In this document: piece after piece, positions 12,810-24,950 of the stretch | Position numbering within the stretch: position 1 is the stretch's first letter | Layout of the letters: each line of letters opens with the position of its first letter | Assembly (NCBI GenBank): GCA_951799425.1 | Contig: OX637393.1 | Coordinates: forward strand, 40,938,878-41,002,877 | Length of the DNA stretch: 64,000 nt | Reading direction: 5' to 3' | Source of the DNA: Ilex aquifolium | Lineage: Eukaryota > Streptophyta > Magnoliopsida > Aquifoliales > Aquifoliaceae | The notes under the pieces: model-generated | What the model was told of the DNA's origin: nothing | What the model saw: only the letters and a program-made list of their open reading frames with translations | Database searches by the model: none | Made by a program: the position numbers and the translations under genes

Positions 12810-15800
12810 TGTGCAATTTAAAAAAATTAAATATTGATCGTAGATACAAAAAATTAATATGTTTAAAACTATATGCTTAATTAGAACTCATGGCAGTGCC
12901 CAGAAAGATTTACCCAAAAGTCAACTCAGATGGATTTGCAAACCTATACTATTAGAAGAAATGTCCGTCTCCAAAGGCACTATGCTATGCTAAACAAAAC
13001 AATCATTAATATTTAATCAAAGTTTTTTGTTCTTTTAAAAAATTTGGACAAAATTTTTCTTAAAAAGAGGACAACAAAAACATATCAACCTATATACAAA
13101 ATTAATGTACGTTACAATCACAACCCAAATAAAAAACATCTAAAAATGTACTCTTCTAAGCATAAAATCAAATTTATAATCATCTCATTATATATTCCTT
13201 TACATCTAAAATCAAAGTCTGCTTAGACTCATGTCTATATAACTCAAAAGCAAAAAATGGTAACATGTAATACCTTTCACAAAACCGTAGACACCCTTCC
13301 ACCTAAGAAAGAAAAATAAAATTGTCAATAATCATACTAAGAATAATAATCAGTTCACTCGGTCACCAACTCAATTCAAAAATTATAATTTAAACTCGAT
13401 ATGGTTCCAATTCTTTTTTCAAGAAGTTCAATCTAAAGGAGTGAAAGAACCATAAAATCCAACTTGATGACCTAATGTGGAACATTATACAATGCATTAC
13501 AAATTTAAGACATTCTAATCAAACCAAAACAACATACAAAAAGCATAAGAAATCAAAACAAAACATCTAATTCTTGAAACATGACTGTTTTACACAGTTA
13601 CACCATATATCCAACACCACCATGATAGACCCACCAAACCACGTAATTGACACTACCAATTACTCATAACCATTTACACAACCACCTACCATCAACCATC
13701 AACCTCTATATGCACATCAAACCTGGCCACCACCAAACCAATCTCTCAAATTACTTCTATCCCACACTCGTAAGACCCCCATTTGCGTGTGTGTTGTTTG
13801 TATGAGAGAAATAGGGGGAGGGAGAGTTACCTGAGATTGAGAGAGATTGATGCAATTGCAATATTTCGTCCATCAGCTTAAAGGCCCACGTTAATAATGA
13901 CATCGCACCTTAATATTATAGCGTGAGAGAGAGAGGAATCCACCCACCTTGCTAGAATAAATAATAAAAACGTGTAAACACCCCAATCATAATTTACTTG
14001 AGAAAAGTGAAGAATAAATCAAGACTAAACATATAGGAAAATGAAAGGACCTTGGGGCATTTGGTCGAACATATTTGGGGTTTTTTTCGAGGACTGGAGG
14101 GATTTGTGTAGAAATGTGTGCAAATACAATGTGTGTTATGTGTATGTGTGTGTGCACAATGTGAGTTCTCTATGTGTTGTGGGTTGTGTTGTATATGTGT
14201 GTTATGGGTTGTGTTGTGTATGTGATGTATGTGTGGGCTGGGTGTATGTGAGCAATGTGTGTGTGTGATGCATTGAAACCCCCATTACATGAAAATGCTA
14301 AATCACAGTGCTATAAGGTTTAAAAACTCCTAATTTAAATTCATAATTATCAAACTATTTACCTCCGTGCTATAAGGTTCAAACTATTTACCGAACTCAC
14401 CATTATATCACAGTGTTCCCTCACAACAACTATTTACCCAACCATTTACCAACTTCATAATTATAATAATCATAAACATCTTTATATGCATAAAACCATA
14501 GAGAAAAAAATATAATGAAGAGTCATAACACTTGGCAAAATAAATTTTTTGTTCCTTTGGTAGAAGAGATGGCCTTTTATTTTCGCTTAGATTTGGCAAT
14601 CGCCATTGCATTTGACATTTTTTTCTCCTTTTATAAACAACCAATGTATATAATGTAAGAAAACGCAAGTTAAGAACAAACAAAAAAAAAATGATTGATG
14701 GGAGGTTAACACTACCTCAAATATACGGAGACGATTAAATCCATACTTATGGTGAATCACCACACCTATATTATCCTTATGAATCATTCTACTTGTAGAC
14801 ATAAAAACATCTAATAGTAAATAAGCCAATAAGCAAAGTGCTATGACTCATATGCCTAACCCATAAAAGAACTTATATGCCTAACCTATATAGCTTGCAT
14901 CAAAAACCAACCACAAAAAAAAAAAGGTTATGCACATATAAAAGGAAAGCACAAAACATGTGACACACTGGTTGGTCGAACAAAATATTTATGAGTAAAA
15001 GGGCAAGTAAATCAAATTGGTTGAGCATATATAGTCCGCATTATAGTGAGTGAAAGTAACATATATGCTGACTTTGGCCTCACGTACGCTTTAGTTCGGC
15101 CATATCCATATGTGCCGACTTTGTTCACAGTGCCACAAACAATGTAGAAACCAACATATCCAATTTGGAGAAAAAAAAGATCCCATTAAAAAGAAACACC
15201 ATTACACAATAGCTTTTGAGTGAAACACCATAACATAATCAAACTGTTCATTTACCATCCAATTTTACATTTATCAAATCCTTCACAAATACCCAAGCAA
15301 ATTTATAATGCCATTGGGACCTAAGAAGGGAAAACCAAAGCAAGAGAGTAGAACCTTAAGGGGGAAACCAATTTGATAAATAAAAAATCCAATTTGAAAT
15401 TTCATAAAAGAAAAAATCCAAAAAGGGGGATATATTTCCTTAAAAAAAAAACCATTTTAAAATTTCACAAACCCTAAGACTCAAAACCCAAATTGACACC
15501 CAATTATTGTGTGTCCCAAATTAAACATCCAATTGGGTTGATTGTGAGTTCGTGTGCGTGTGTGCTACTGTGGGGTGTGTGTGTTCGCTCTGTTTGTTTG
15601 TGTGTGTGTGTGTGTGCGTGCGTGTTGTGTGAATGTGTGATCTGTGTGTGTGTGATCTATGTGCGTGTGTTTGTGTGTTGCTGTGTGTGTTGTGTGAGTG
15701 TGTGATTGGTGTGCATGTGTTGTGGGTGAGAGAGATGAAGAAAGAGAGGTGAGATCTATGTTTGTTGTGTGCATGAGATGAAGAAAAAGAGGTGAGACAG

Positions 15801-16158
15801 AGAGAGACGCGACTAGAGACAGAGAGAAAATAGCTAACCTGGGTGTTCTGTCTTCGCTGGTGGGTTCACAGGTCGTGGCTGAGCTATGGCAGAAAGAGAG
15901 AAGTCGCAGGGAGTGTGGAGAGAGAGAGAGAGAGAGAGAAAGGCTGGTAGGTGTCTGACAGACTTGGGAGACATGCTTTTGAGTTTTGGGCGGAATAATT
16001 TTTTTGTTGTGACGAATTGTGTGCCGTTGAATCAAATTAAATGAAATCTGGATCGTTTAGATGAATGGTTTTGAGAGATGTTGGTGGCCGTTGGATAAAT
16101 GAATTTAAGACCATAGGATGAGTTTGTTGAAGCAGCCCTGTTTTGTATTATAGATTTA
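12810..16158. other. AT-rich intergenic DNA with TG- and GA-rich tracts
   Basis: No coding gene is supported. TG-rich low-complexity tracts lie at about 14120-14270 and 15541-15720, and a GA tract at about 15918-15940. On the minus strand, CT-rich stretches at 13770-13850 and 15700-15960 end in donor-like sequences (CAG followed by GTAAC or GTTAG). They could be untranslated leaders of old elements, but this is weak. Confidence 0.4.
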
Positions 16159-16680
16159 CTAGTTATTACTTGTGCCTGAAGGCACAGAGTAATAAAAAAT
16201 GGTAAATAATAAACATATTTGTATTTATATCCAAATTTAAATCACAAACATAGAGGAGGGATAAATGAATTTAAGTATCGATTGTAGTGAGGGTGAGAGG
16301 CGGTGATGGTTGTGGTGAGTGACAATGACCGTGGTGGCGGCTGCGACAGCTGGGACGATGGTGGTGGTGGCGACGGTGATGGTGACGGCGGCGGCGACGA
16401 CGGTGGTGGTGGTGGCGGCGGCGGTGGTGGTGGTGGTGGGACGGTTTCAAACACTATTTTTTTTTTTAAAGTACTTATGAAAAATAATTTCTAGAAGTAC
16501 TTTTAAAAAGTAGCTCCAAACACACCCTTAGGGGCCTATTTTTCCTATTAAATTTAAGGTGTTAATATTAGCCGTTAGATTAATTTTAAAGTAAAATTTA
16601 AAGTGATCTCAACCGCGAAAAGTAAAAGTCATCTTGTTTATCTTTTGAGATTTGAATTGTAAGCTACTTTATTATATAGA
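16159..16680 (-). mobile_element. non-autonomous Helitron, copy A (522 bp)
   Basis: On the minus strand it begins TCTATATAATAAAGTAGC at 16680 and ends in hairpin GTGCCTTCAGGCAC, nine bases, then CTAG at 16159. It lies between A (16158) and T (16681) on the plus strand, as expected for Helitron insertion at AT. The inside holds a GGT/GGC-rich array at about 16300-16440 and no transposase gene, so it depended on an outside Rep/Helicase. It shares both ends with copies at 22367 and 27546. The Pro- or Gly-rich frames through the array are low-complexity artefacts. Confidence 0.85.
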
Positions 16681-16689
16681 TATATATTT

Positions 16690-18420
16690 TTGGGTAAGTA
16701 AACAGTGTATTGATGTCCAAGGAAAATTTACAAGTAAGAGCATCACTTGTGTGCCTAAATCTTGCAAGAGAAGTTCCATTCACATACAAAAAACAGAGAA
16801 AATCTGAGGAGAATGCTGGTTACATTCAGTATCCTCCAAAGATTTTAACAAAAATATTCTATGTAATCAGCATAGAATCTACATCATAAACAAAAAGAGA
16901 ACTGGGTAGCTGCCATGAATGAGCAAGTCTTCTATTCTCTATATTTTCCTTAATCTTCAGAGACATTAATCTATTTCTGACAGTATTGATGATTACTTGC
17001 TGGACTGTCATAGGATCCTTCTGTCGATTCTTGAGTATCCATTGGTTCATCTCATTCCATATCATATATACTGTTGATGCAAGACAAAGCTTCTTGATCA
17101 CAGTGGCAAGATTCTTCCCCATCCAATTGTTGGCTGACTGAATAATAAAATCTTGCCAAGGTATCTGTTGCCAAGGTTGGTGGCACTTCTCCAGTACATG
17201 TTTCCAGATCCTTGCTGAGTAGATGCAATCAAAGAATAAATGATACTGTGTTTCAGGAGCTACCCTACACAAGACACAAATTAAATCCACACTTTGGATA
17301 TAGCTATGATTGTGATCCTTGGTTGAAAGTCTACATCTAAAGGCAAGCCCAAGTATGAAGCTCACCTTGGTAAACATTGACTAAACCATAGAAGCTTGTG
17401 CCAAGGAACTAAAGGTTGTTTATACCTTAATTCCTCTAGGGTAGAAGAAGAGGAGAAGGAACCATTAGGGGTTAGCAACCATTTAACTAAATCCTTCATT
17501 TTAGGTCTAGGAGAATAGGTGGGCATGGATACCTCTATTTGTAGCAACTCTCCGTTGTTTCTAGCATTGGCACTAGGCTATCTCCATTGATTGCCATGTA
17601 TAATATGGCATACTTAAGCATTCTTGTTGAGGCCATAATCATACATAACTCTAGGGGTCCATCTAAGTATTAATGGTCCAAGATGCCAATTATCAAATCA
17701 TGGTGATGTTTCTCTCCCATCGCCAATAATATGGAGCAAGAAAGGTCTAGCAAAATCTCTTATCTTCAATAGTTTTCTCCAATTCCATGAACAAATTTGT
17801 GGCGGTTTGACAATCCAGATGCTTCTTCCTTTTTGATAATAGTCCCTCACCCATTTATACGAAATGTTGCTTTCATCAGAGATTAAGTGCCAAAGGTGTC
17901 TAAGCATTAATGTTCAGTTCCAAGCCTTTAGATCCTTAATTCCCAATCCACCTTCTTGTTTTGGTAGGCACACTTCCTTTCATGATACTTTAGCTCCAAC
18001 TGTCCTAAGCTCAGCTCCTGTTCGGAGAAAAGCTCTTAGTTTCTGCTCAACATTGTTAAGGACTCTCTTGGGTAGCATCAAGTGACTAGACCAGAAGATT
18101 TGAATATTGGAGAGGATTAATGAATGAGTTGTAACCTTCCTGCAAAAGAAAGGAATCTATTAGCCCATGATCTTATTCTTGCCTTTAATGTTTCCACCAA
18201 AATAGCTCAATCATTGACCCTCAACTTTGTGGTGATAATAGGGATACATAGGTGCCTAATTGGTTTGGTGCCCATGGGGTATCGAAAACACTCCACTATT
18301 TGTAACTGCTGGCCCTCTGAGACACCAGAAAGAAAGATATTGCTCTTTAGTGGATTAGCTTTAAGGCTTGATAGATCTTATTTTGCTATATATTTTGTCA
18401 ATCATTCAACATTAATCTAA
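16690..18420 (-). pseudogene. LINE (L1-type non-LTR retrotransposon) ORF2 3' remnant
   Basis: Reading right to left, the minus strand encodes the end of a plant LINE reverse transcriptase: SNIFLSGVSEGQQ near 18340, the RFLSFAGRLQLI motif near 18150, then KEVCLPKQEGGLGIKDL near 17960. A linker follows, and then the zinc-binding domain with LCRVAPETQYHLFFDC at about 17220-17270. Frames change several times and stops interrupt the reading (near 18365, 18205 and 17925), so it is a pseudogene. The part left of 16859 is 3' untranslated-like. The endonuclease and the catalytic core of the reverse transcriptase are absent, consistent with 5' truncation. Copy A of the Helitron lies directly against its 3' side. 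Confidence 0.8.
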
Positions 18421-19468
18421 AATAATCAAATTATAAAAAGCTTATTATAATCAGAATAAACACACCAATTAGAGTTATCAATAGTATTTAATTAAATTTT
18501 GGGACTAATTTCTATTTTGTTTAAACTAATTTCTATTCCACTTACAAGTTTTCATAGTTTTATCTAGTTTGGGCTTTGAAAGCAAAGTCCAGAGTAGGGG
18601 CCCATTTATACTGCTTAGAAGCTCTGTTGGATTTTCACAAACCCATATTCGTAAGTGGTGGGCTTCAGATGGGCCGAGATCACCAGAAAAGTAATAGAGA
18701 ATATAAAGCCCAAGGTTATGTTCTTGAGAATGTAATATTATTGAGAATATTCTTCTGATTTCTCACACTTCCGACAATATATATTCCACTGTGTTCATCA
18801 AATTAATCTTGATTCCATATTGACAAGGTATCATTCATTGCTTAGCCAAATGAAAGAATGACTTTAATGAATTTGTATGGGTTGGTTCAGTCTCCGAAAC
18901 AGGGATGAGTTGTAAACTTGTACGCCCTAAGTTTGAGTTTGAGTTTGAGTTTTGACAGAATGAGAAATTCAATTCCTCCATGGTCAACTAAGGCCACCCC
19001 AAAAAACATCGAATTAATCTAATAAATTATACTCGCCCAACATTATATGGTACTAGCGGACGTTCCGTACAAATACACAAAATTTATAATTAATCTTACA
19101 CCGGCTCGTTTATTCTCCCTCTTTCAGCCTTCATCTTTTTTCATCATATAATATACGTAATTCCAGAATTACTAAAGTTTATAGGGGATTGAAATTGATT
19201 TTTTTTTTTTGTGAACAAATTTGAATGAGGGGTGGTTAATCGGTAAGATAGTGAAAATGTGGTTAAATTGGTCAAGTGTCGGTCGTTGATTGGAGAATAC
19301 CTAACTTCATAATTAATTAAATAAAAATTTTAGAAATTACAAAAAATAGGAGGACGAAAACTACATAAAATTCGGATTTGACATTGTCAACGAGTGATTA
19401 TGTGCATCTTCCGAGCTTTGTGTTCAATCATGAGTCCAAAATTATACTTGGGAAAACACCATTCCACA
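18421..19468. other. intergenic DNA, no gene seen
   Basis: AT-rich sequence with short open frames only. The stretch 18560-18830 (GGCCC-containing, ending GACAAGGTATCATTC) faintly resembles a retrotransposon leader, but no LTR could be delimited. Confidence 0.35.
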
Positions 19469-19679
19469 TAGGGGTGTCAATTCGTATCATGTCGTGTTGT
19501 GTGACCCGCGTATTGTATCATTGTTATTTGTGTTAAAACTTACAAAAAAAAATGTATTTAGTGTGTTCTGAGTGCCAAACATTAGTTTAAATAATTTATT
19601 CTACGTATTTAATAATCGTTTTAATTTTAAAATCATGTCGTATTGGGTTCGTATCAACTAGTGAGAGTTGACACTCCTA
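19469..19679. mobile_element. hAT-type MITE (211 bp)
   Basis: The ends are TAGGGGTGTCAA at 19469 and TTGACACTCCTA ending at 19679, inverted with two mismatches. They match the usual hAT-like TAGGGGTGTCAA terminus. Flanks ATTCCACA and ATTCCGAG share 5 of 8 bases, as expected of an old 8-bp duplication. No coding sequence. Confidence 0.6.
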
Positions 19680-20449
19680 ATTCCGAGACTCTTCTTCAGC
19701 AACTAGGAGTGGAATCTGGCCTTTGTGGAAGAAAAGTATCAAGATGGCATAGCACCAGGCTTGGACAGGTTGATCATGAGGAGCAAAATAAAACAATTTT
19801 TTTAGGCGATTTATTTATTTATTTTAATCTTTAACTCAAAGCACCATAAGATAAAGATTCCAATTGGCTTCAGACCTAACTTCATCCAACTAAACGAATG
19901 TGTGACTGATGAAATATCAGTACTAAGGATATTTCATCTGATCTAAATGCATGCATCAGCCCAGTGCATCGAATAAGGTCTCGTGGCTTCACGAATCAAT
20001 GTTAAAATTGTACGACGGACAATTTTTAATATGATTTGTCAAATTGATATGAAATTGACACGAATTGTAAATAGTATATATAACCAAGTTTATCTGTCGG
20101 GTCACTTGGTAAATGGTTCAATACACGAATCTAATTGTACTCGATACGCAACCAAATTATACAAAGACAAGAATTCGATTTATCCACGACTATAATGGAC
20201 GAATTAGGGAACGCATGTGACACTAGTAGTCCAAATGTGTTAGGTGCCATTGGACATGATTTACACATGCACATAGCAATTATCAAACCATTCATGTTAA
20301 ATGGTGCTGCTAATTGAGTAACTTCTTAAAAATGATCAGTACCAATTGAGTATATTTATAACGTCATGAAGCTCGAGCTAGAAGATTTCAAACTTACTAT
20401 CTCGAGTCTCAAGCTTAAGTTTTACAAAGATAGTCTGGGTTTAGCTATC

Positions 20450-20560
20450 GGTGCTAAGAGTGGGTCTTGACACAACGGTAGAGTTACTCCGTTATAGTAT
20501 GGACGTCATCCGTTTAAATCACAAAAACAACCTCTCTGCATTTGGGAAAAAACTATGTAA
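20450..20560 (+). mobile_element. SINE-like remnant (Au-like)
   Basis: The series CACAACGGTAGAGTTACTCC, then a degraded B-box CCGTTTAAATCAC, then AACAACCTCT follows the layout of the tRNA-derived Au SINE family. Ends and target duplication were not found. Confidence 0.4.
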
Positions 20561-20858
20561 TTTGACAATTTTTAAAACCTACAATAGCGGAAGTTTCGTG
20601 CGTTAAGCTGCATGCCTAACTATCCCAGCACTGACACATTACACTAATGTTTGACCTTTGACCGTCTCTTCATACAAGATAATAAATCTAAGTGCAGTGA
20701 TTCCAATACATACTTCGATCCTTCACCTGCACTTATTGAGGTGGTTAAAAACAAATCTTTGTACTTTAAGAAAACGACTATGCTATGATACAACAAAATA
20801 GGCCCAAAATCTTGTGTGCTGTGTCACGGTACATGTCTTCGTTGAGGACACACAAAGT

Positions 20859-21075
20859 TTGGCTTTAGTACCAAGTGCTGTTCACATGACACACATGGCC
20901 CCCCCTCTCTCACTCTTAACAAAGATAAATGTCAAGTTTCCATCGCCATCTTTCATATTGTGGTTTTTCTAACAGGAAGCAAGTTTGACATTTTTTTGTG
21001 GAGATTGCTCTATCAAATGCAAGTTTGTTAAGAGTTAAAATTTGCGGTGTCAATCAAGTCGTGGCATTCTTTTAT
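20859..21075 (+). repeat. dispersed repeat, copy 1 of 3
   Basis: Shares TTCACATGACACA(C/T)ATGGCC, a CTCTTAACA(A/G)AGATA-like stretch and GTTAAGAGTT with copies at 24561 and 24729, in the same orientation. The family was not recognised. Confidence 0.6.
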
Positions 21076-22366
21076 TTGGGTTACATCATGTTGGGTTTTA
21101 TTGTCGGTTTGTCAGGGGTGACCCAATATATATAGGGGTCTTAGACGAACAATTTTAAATTAGGCCCTACTAATATATTTTACAATAGTATAAATAATAA
21201 TACATAATTTTCAAAAAATCAACTATGTTTATTTATTTTTTTTTGTTTTTGCTTTTTGAGATTCAGAAATATTAATTGAAAATTTGAATTCGAGTTTTAT
21301 ATATTAAAATTCAATTAACAAAAGTCAAATCCTCGACTAAATGTAGTTAAACTAGTTATCTATTAAAGATAAAGAGAAATAGAATGAAAATTGAGACTAA
21401 CTAACAAAATGAATTTTTTCAGAACAAATGTAAAAATTCAAATTTGTGTGAGTTAAATTGTATTGGAATATGTGGAGCATGTTTTAATATTGCAGAGAAC
21501 CAAATAGATGTTTTAACAAAAAAAAATTAGGAAGACAAATATGGTTACAATTAGTTTCGAAGAGTGAGGTACTTTTACTCACTCTATTCTATAGTCATTT
21601 TACCAAAGAGTAGGAGTCTCTATTGTAGTAGAGTAACCCAACTCTTCTGTTACACCCTAACTTGGAGATAGTATATTATATCCAAATCCGGTAGAGTGGA
21701 CCTCAATCCTTAATTCAATCCTATATCCTGTATATATATTTAATATAAAATAATAATTTGAACTGACTAGGTACGACATAATAGCTTTTATTCTCTCAAC
21801 ATCCCAGCATACCATGTACATGAAATAGTACCTCTAAATCGTAGCTTAATACAATGTTTCATATCCCAGTTTACAAGATTCAACAATTATACAAAATGAC
21901 ACAACAAGACACAAAAACCCGATTTTCCCTCTTACCGCGTAAACTCAGCAGTGAACATTTATTCCTCCTTGTTTACCTGAAAATACAAACTAAGGGGAAG
22001 AGGGGGTGAGTACACACGGTCAATGAGTGTACATAATCATCAAACATATAACAACAATAACATGTATCATATATTTCATTATTCATCTTATCATGATAAC
22101 TGAATAATTTTATAAGCCATTACATATAAGCTTTCATATTTCTGGTCATCTCATAATACAACAAACCACCATAGCAACTAATAGGATTATAAATTTCCGT
22201 CACTTGGGCTATATTTGCCACATAGGTAATACCTACCACACAGGCAACATTAGCTGCATAGGCTATATGATAATCTTTAAAATAATATCTGCCATATATG
22301 CCATACATTTGCCTCTAAGGCTATAATTGCCAATATGACCATTTAGCATAACCACAACACTAAACA

Positions 22367-22998
22367 TCTATATAATAAAATAGCTTACAATTCAAATCTC
22401 AAAAGATAAACAAAATGATTTTTGTTTTTCGCGGTTCAGATCGCTTTAAATTTTACTTTAAAGTTAATCTAACGGTTAATATTAACACCTTAAATTTAAT
22501 AGGAAAAATAAGGCCTTAAGAGTTTGTTTGGAGTGACTTTTTAAAAGTACTTTTAAAAATTATTTCTCATAAGTACTTTAAAAAAAAAAAGTGTTTGAAA
22601 CTGTCCCACTACTATCTCTACCATCACCACCGCCACCACCACTACCCCTACCACCGCCGCCGCCACCGTCGTCGCCGCCACCACCGCCGCCGCCACCACC
22701 GCCGCCGCCACCATCACTGTCCCCGCCACCACTACCGCCATCGTCATCGTCATCGGCGCCACCACCGCCACCACCACCACCGCCGCTGCCACCACCACCA
22801 CCACCACCACCACGGTCATTGCCACCCACCACAACCATAACCGTCTCCTACCACCACCTCTCACCCTCACTACAACTGATGCTTAAATTTATTTATCTCT
22901 CCTCTGTGTTTGTGATTTGATTTTGGATATGAATACAAATATTTTTTGTTGTTACTATTTTTTATTACTCTGTGCCTTCAGGCACAGGCAATAACTAG
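22367..22998 (+). mobile_element. non-autonomous Helitron, copy B (632 bp)
   Basis: It starts TCTATATAATAAAATAGC after A (22366) and ends with hairpin GTGCCTTCAGGCAC, nine bases, CTAG, followed by T (22999). An internal CCA/CCG array covers about 22616-22815. The outer segments match copies A and C in inverse orientation, including AAAAGTACTTTTAAAAA and the CTGTGCCTTCAGGCACAGG end. It is nested within the LTR at 21648-24330, so it is younger than that LTR. It carries no gene. Confidence 0.88.
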
Positions 22999-23698
22999 TA
23001 ATACAATATCGTCATCACCAAACAATAAACTATACAGTCATTTATCATTAACAAATGACAATAACTTTTGGGCTATCTCTAATAGCAAGATTACATAACA
23101 ACATTGTAATATTCTCAAAACACCCTTAACTCAAACATTCACACATCAATTACGAACTAGTACACTCTTGCTATTATCACTAATATGAAACAACACACTT
23201 ACGAAACTAATTGTAAACAGTAATCCATCATACATTTATAGCAATTAAGATATTATCATACTATTTTCAAACACACACAAGTAGTACACTCACCTCAGAT
23301 CCAATAATATGATGGTTTAGTTCCTAGACGAGACCTTAGGCATACTCGGCGTAGATGTCGACGCCTCAGTTCCTACCACATATTATAATAGACCATGAAT
23401 AAGTATCCTAGCATATATATTTAATATTAACCATGCATGCATGAATACATACTCATGTTCATGTTATCATATTTCCAAATTCCTCCCCAAGTGGTGTATG
23501 TTCACCACCCAAAATATTACTTATTAATTACTTACTTAACACACTTTAATTCTAAGTTAAATCTTCAATTTGCATAGTTGTAGGCAACTAAGCCCATGAG
23601 GAACTTATTTGAGGTCTATCGGATGCCCCAATAAGCTTTTAGTAGAGTTGGATGAAAGCTCAGAGCACCACATCAAAATAGTCTAAACTTGGCCAGAT

Positions 23699-23885
23699 GA
23701 ACCGGTTCAAGTCCAATAAGTTCAACCCCAAGTCCAACAAGTTCAACCCCAACTACTGGATAGTGTTGAACCGGTTCATCGTTATCCTTGTTCAACCGAT
23801 TCAAACTACTCTTCAACCGGTTAAAGCCTAATCAGAACTTTGTTTAACCAGTTCAACACATGTTTCAACAAGTTCAACCATAAAC
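23699..23885. repeat. cluster of AACCGGTTCAA-like motifs
   Basis: Several related copies occur, among them GAACCGGTTCAAG, TTGAACCGGTTCATC, TTCAACCGATTCAA, TTCAACCGGTTAAAG and TTTAACCAGTTCAAC. The core TGAACCGGTTCA is palindromic. The cluster lies inside the LTR. Confidence 0.6.
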
Positions 23886-24345
23886 CGAAGCTTAAAATAC
23901 AGTTCAAATTCTCTCTTCCACTATCAAAACTCAATTCTAACATTACCCAACCATTATCCATATTATAAGGATACATCTAAAAATTGAAAAAACACATTAA
24001 TTAACAGAAATTCATTTACCTTTGTTGCGGCTCAGTTCCTTCGAACTCCTCCGAACTCACACCCAAGAATCTAGGGTTCTTAGTTTCCCAACACAACACC
24101 CACAACCCATAAGCTTGAATTCAACTAATACTATAGATGTAATGAAAGGAAATAAACTTGTTTCAACACAAGAAATCAAAAGAAACCTCTCACTCAAAAT
24201 CGAGAGCTTCACGTACTCAAAACCCTTCATTGCCCACTCTCCTCTTCTTCAACTAGTTTATGCCAAAAGAGGTCTTAAATACCCACCAAGCTCAAAGGCT
24301 GGAGAAACCGCATGAAGCCGGTGTCTCTCCTGACTCATCACTTAT

Positions 24346-24521
24346 AGTATCACCAACCAATAATAAAATTCAAAGTAGGTAAAGTGAACCAACCCTATTT
24401 GGATAGTTATTGACTTACATAGAAGAAAAATGGGTAGTTATTGACTTATATGAACATGTAGTTGTTAGCTTGTGTGAGGTCCGTTTTTCTATTTGTTTAC
24501 ACATTATTTATTGGTGATACT
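24346..24521. mobile_element. small inverted-repeat element (MITE-like)
   Basis: AGTATCACCAA at 24346 is mirrored by TTGGTGATACT ending at 24521, each followed inward by an AATAATA-type run. The inner 150 bp has no coding sequence. No clear target duplication was found. Confidence 0.4.
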
Positions 24522-24560
24522 ACGTGACAATATTGACACAGTATCACCGTTGCAATGCTG

Positions 24561-24715
24561 ACCCTCTTTGACTCTTAACAGAGATATAGTTCGACATTTT
24601 CGTGAAGATTGCTCTTCAAGTTCAGGTTTATTAAGAGTTCAAAATTTTAGTTTGCATTTAAAGTTTAACATATGTGGTACTAATTGAGTTGTGTCGTTTT
24701 GCCATTTTAGGTTCT
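24561..24715 (+). repeat. dispersed repeat, copy 3 (partial)
   Basis: Contains CTCTTTGACTCTTAACAGAG, GAAGATTGCTCTTCAAG and TATTAAGAGTTC, aligning with parts of the repeats at 20859 and 24729. Confidence 0.5.
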
Positions 24716-24728
24716 GCGTATTTTTGTG

Positions 24729-24950
24729 TTTGGCTTTAGTACGAAGTGCTATTCACATGACACATATGGCCCCTCTTTGACTGTAACAGAGATAATGTTA
24801 AGTTTCCATCACCATCTTGCATTGCGGTTTAACTATCACACAGCAGGGACCAAGCCTTGATATTTCTGTGAACATTGTTCTCTCAAGTACAACATTGTTA
24901 AGGGTTCGCAATGTGAGCTTGCAGGTAAAGTGTAATGTGTGTGTGTTTGT
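24729..24950 (+). repeat. dispersed repeat, copy 2
   Basis: TGGCTTTAGTACGAAGTGCT then TTCACATGACACATATGGCC match copy 1 at 20859 with few changes. The two copies are about 3.87 kb apart. Confidence 0.6.

Larger units (their letters stand above)
21648..24330 (-). repeat. gypsy-type LTR, probably solo, minus strand; right end approximate
   Basis: It starts TGTTACACCC at 21648 and on the minus strand carries ACTCACCCCCTC then TTTTCAGGTAAAC (about 21980-22010), the same layout as the LTR at 3770-6124. A TATTTAAG motif on the minus strand near 24280 could be its promoter. A cluster of AACCGGTTCAA-like motifs lies at 23699-23885. Helitron copy B is nested at 22367-22998. The right boundary is a guess because no clear CA end or target duplication was found. 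Confidence 0.45.

Noticed and set aside
15565-16035. 156-codon minus-strand open frame with Ser/Leu and Thr/His repeats
   Set aside because: It is mostly CT and TG low-complexity sequence; no domain is recognisable.
9260-16150. Possible minus-strand spliced gene suggested by several CAG/GT donor-like sites and CT-rich leaders
   Set aside because: No exon-length coding stretch with a recognisable protein links them; such sites are expected by chance in AT-rich DNA.
16242-16494. Gly/Asp-rich and Pro-rich open frames
   Set aside because: Low-complexity readings of the Helitron copy A array.
17864-18420. Plus-strand open frames at 17864-18085 and 18124-18420
   Set aside because: Antisense to the LINE reverse transcriptase remnant, whose motifs are on the minus strand.
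22553-22920. Overlapping Gly-, Pro- and His-rich open frames on both strands
   Set aside because: They are all readings of the CCA/CCG array of Helitron copy B.
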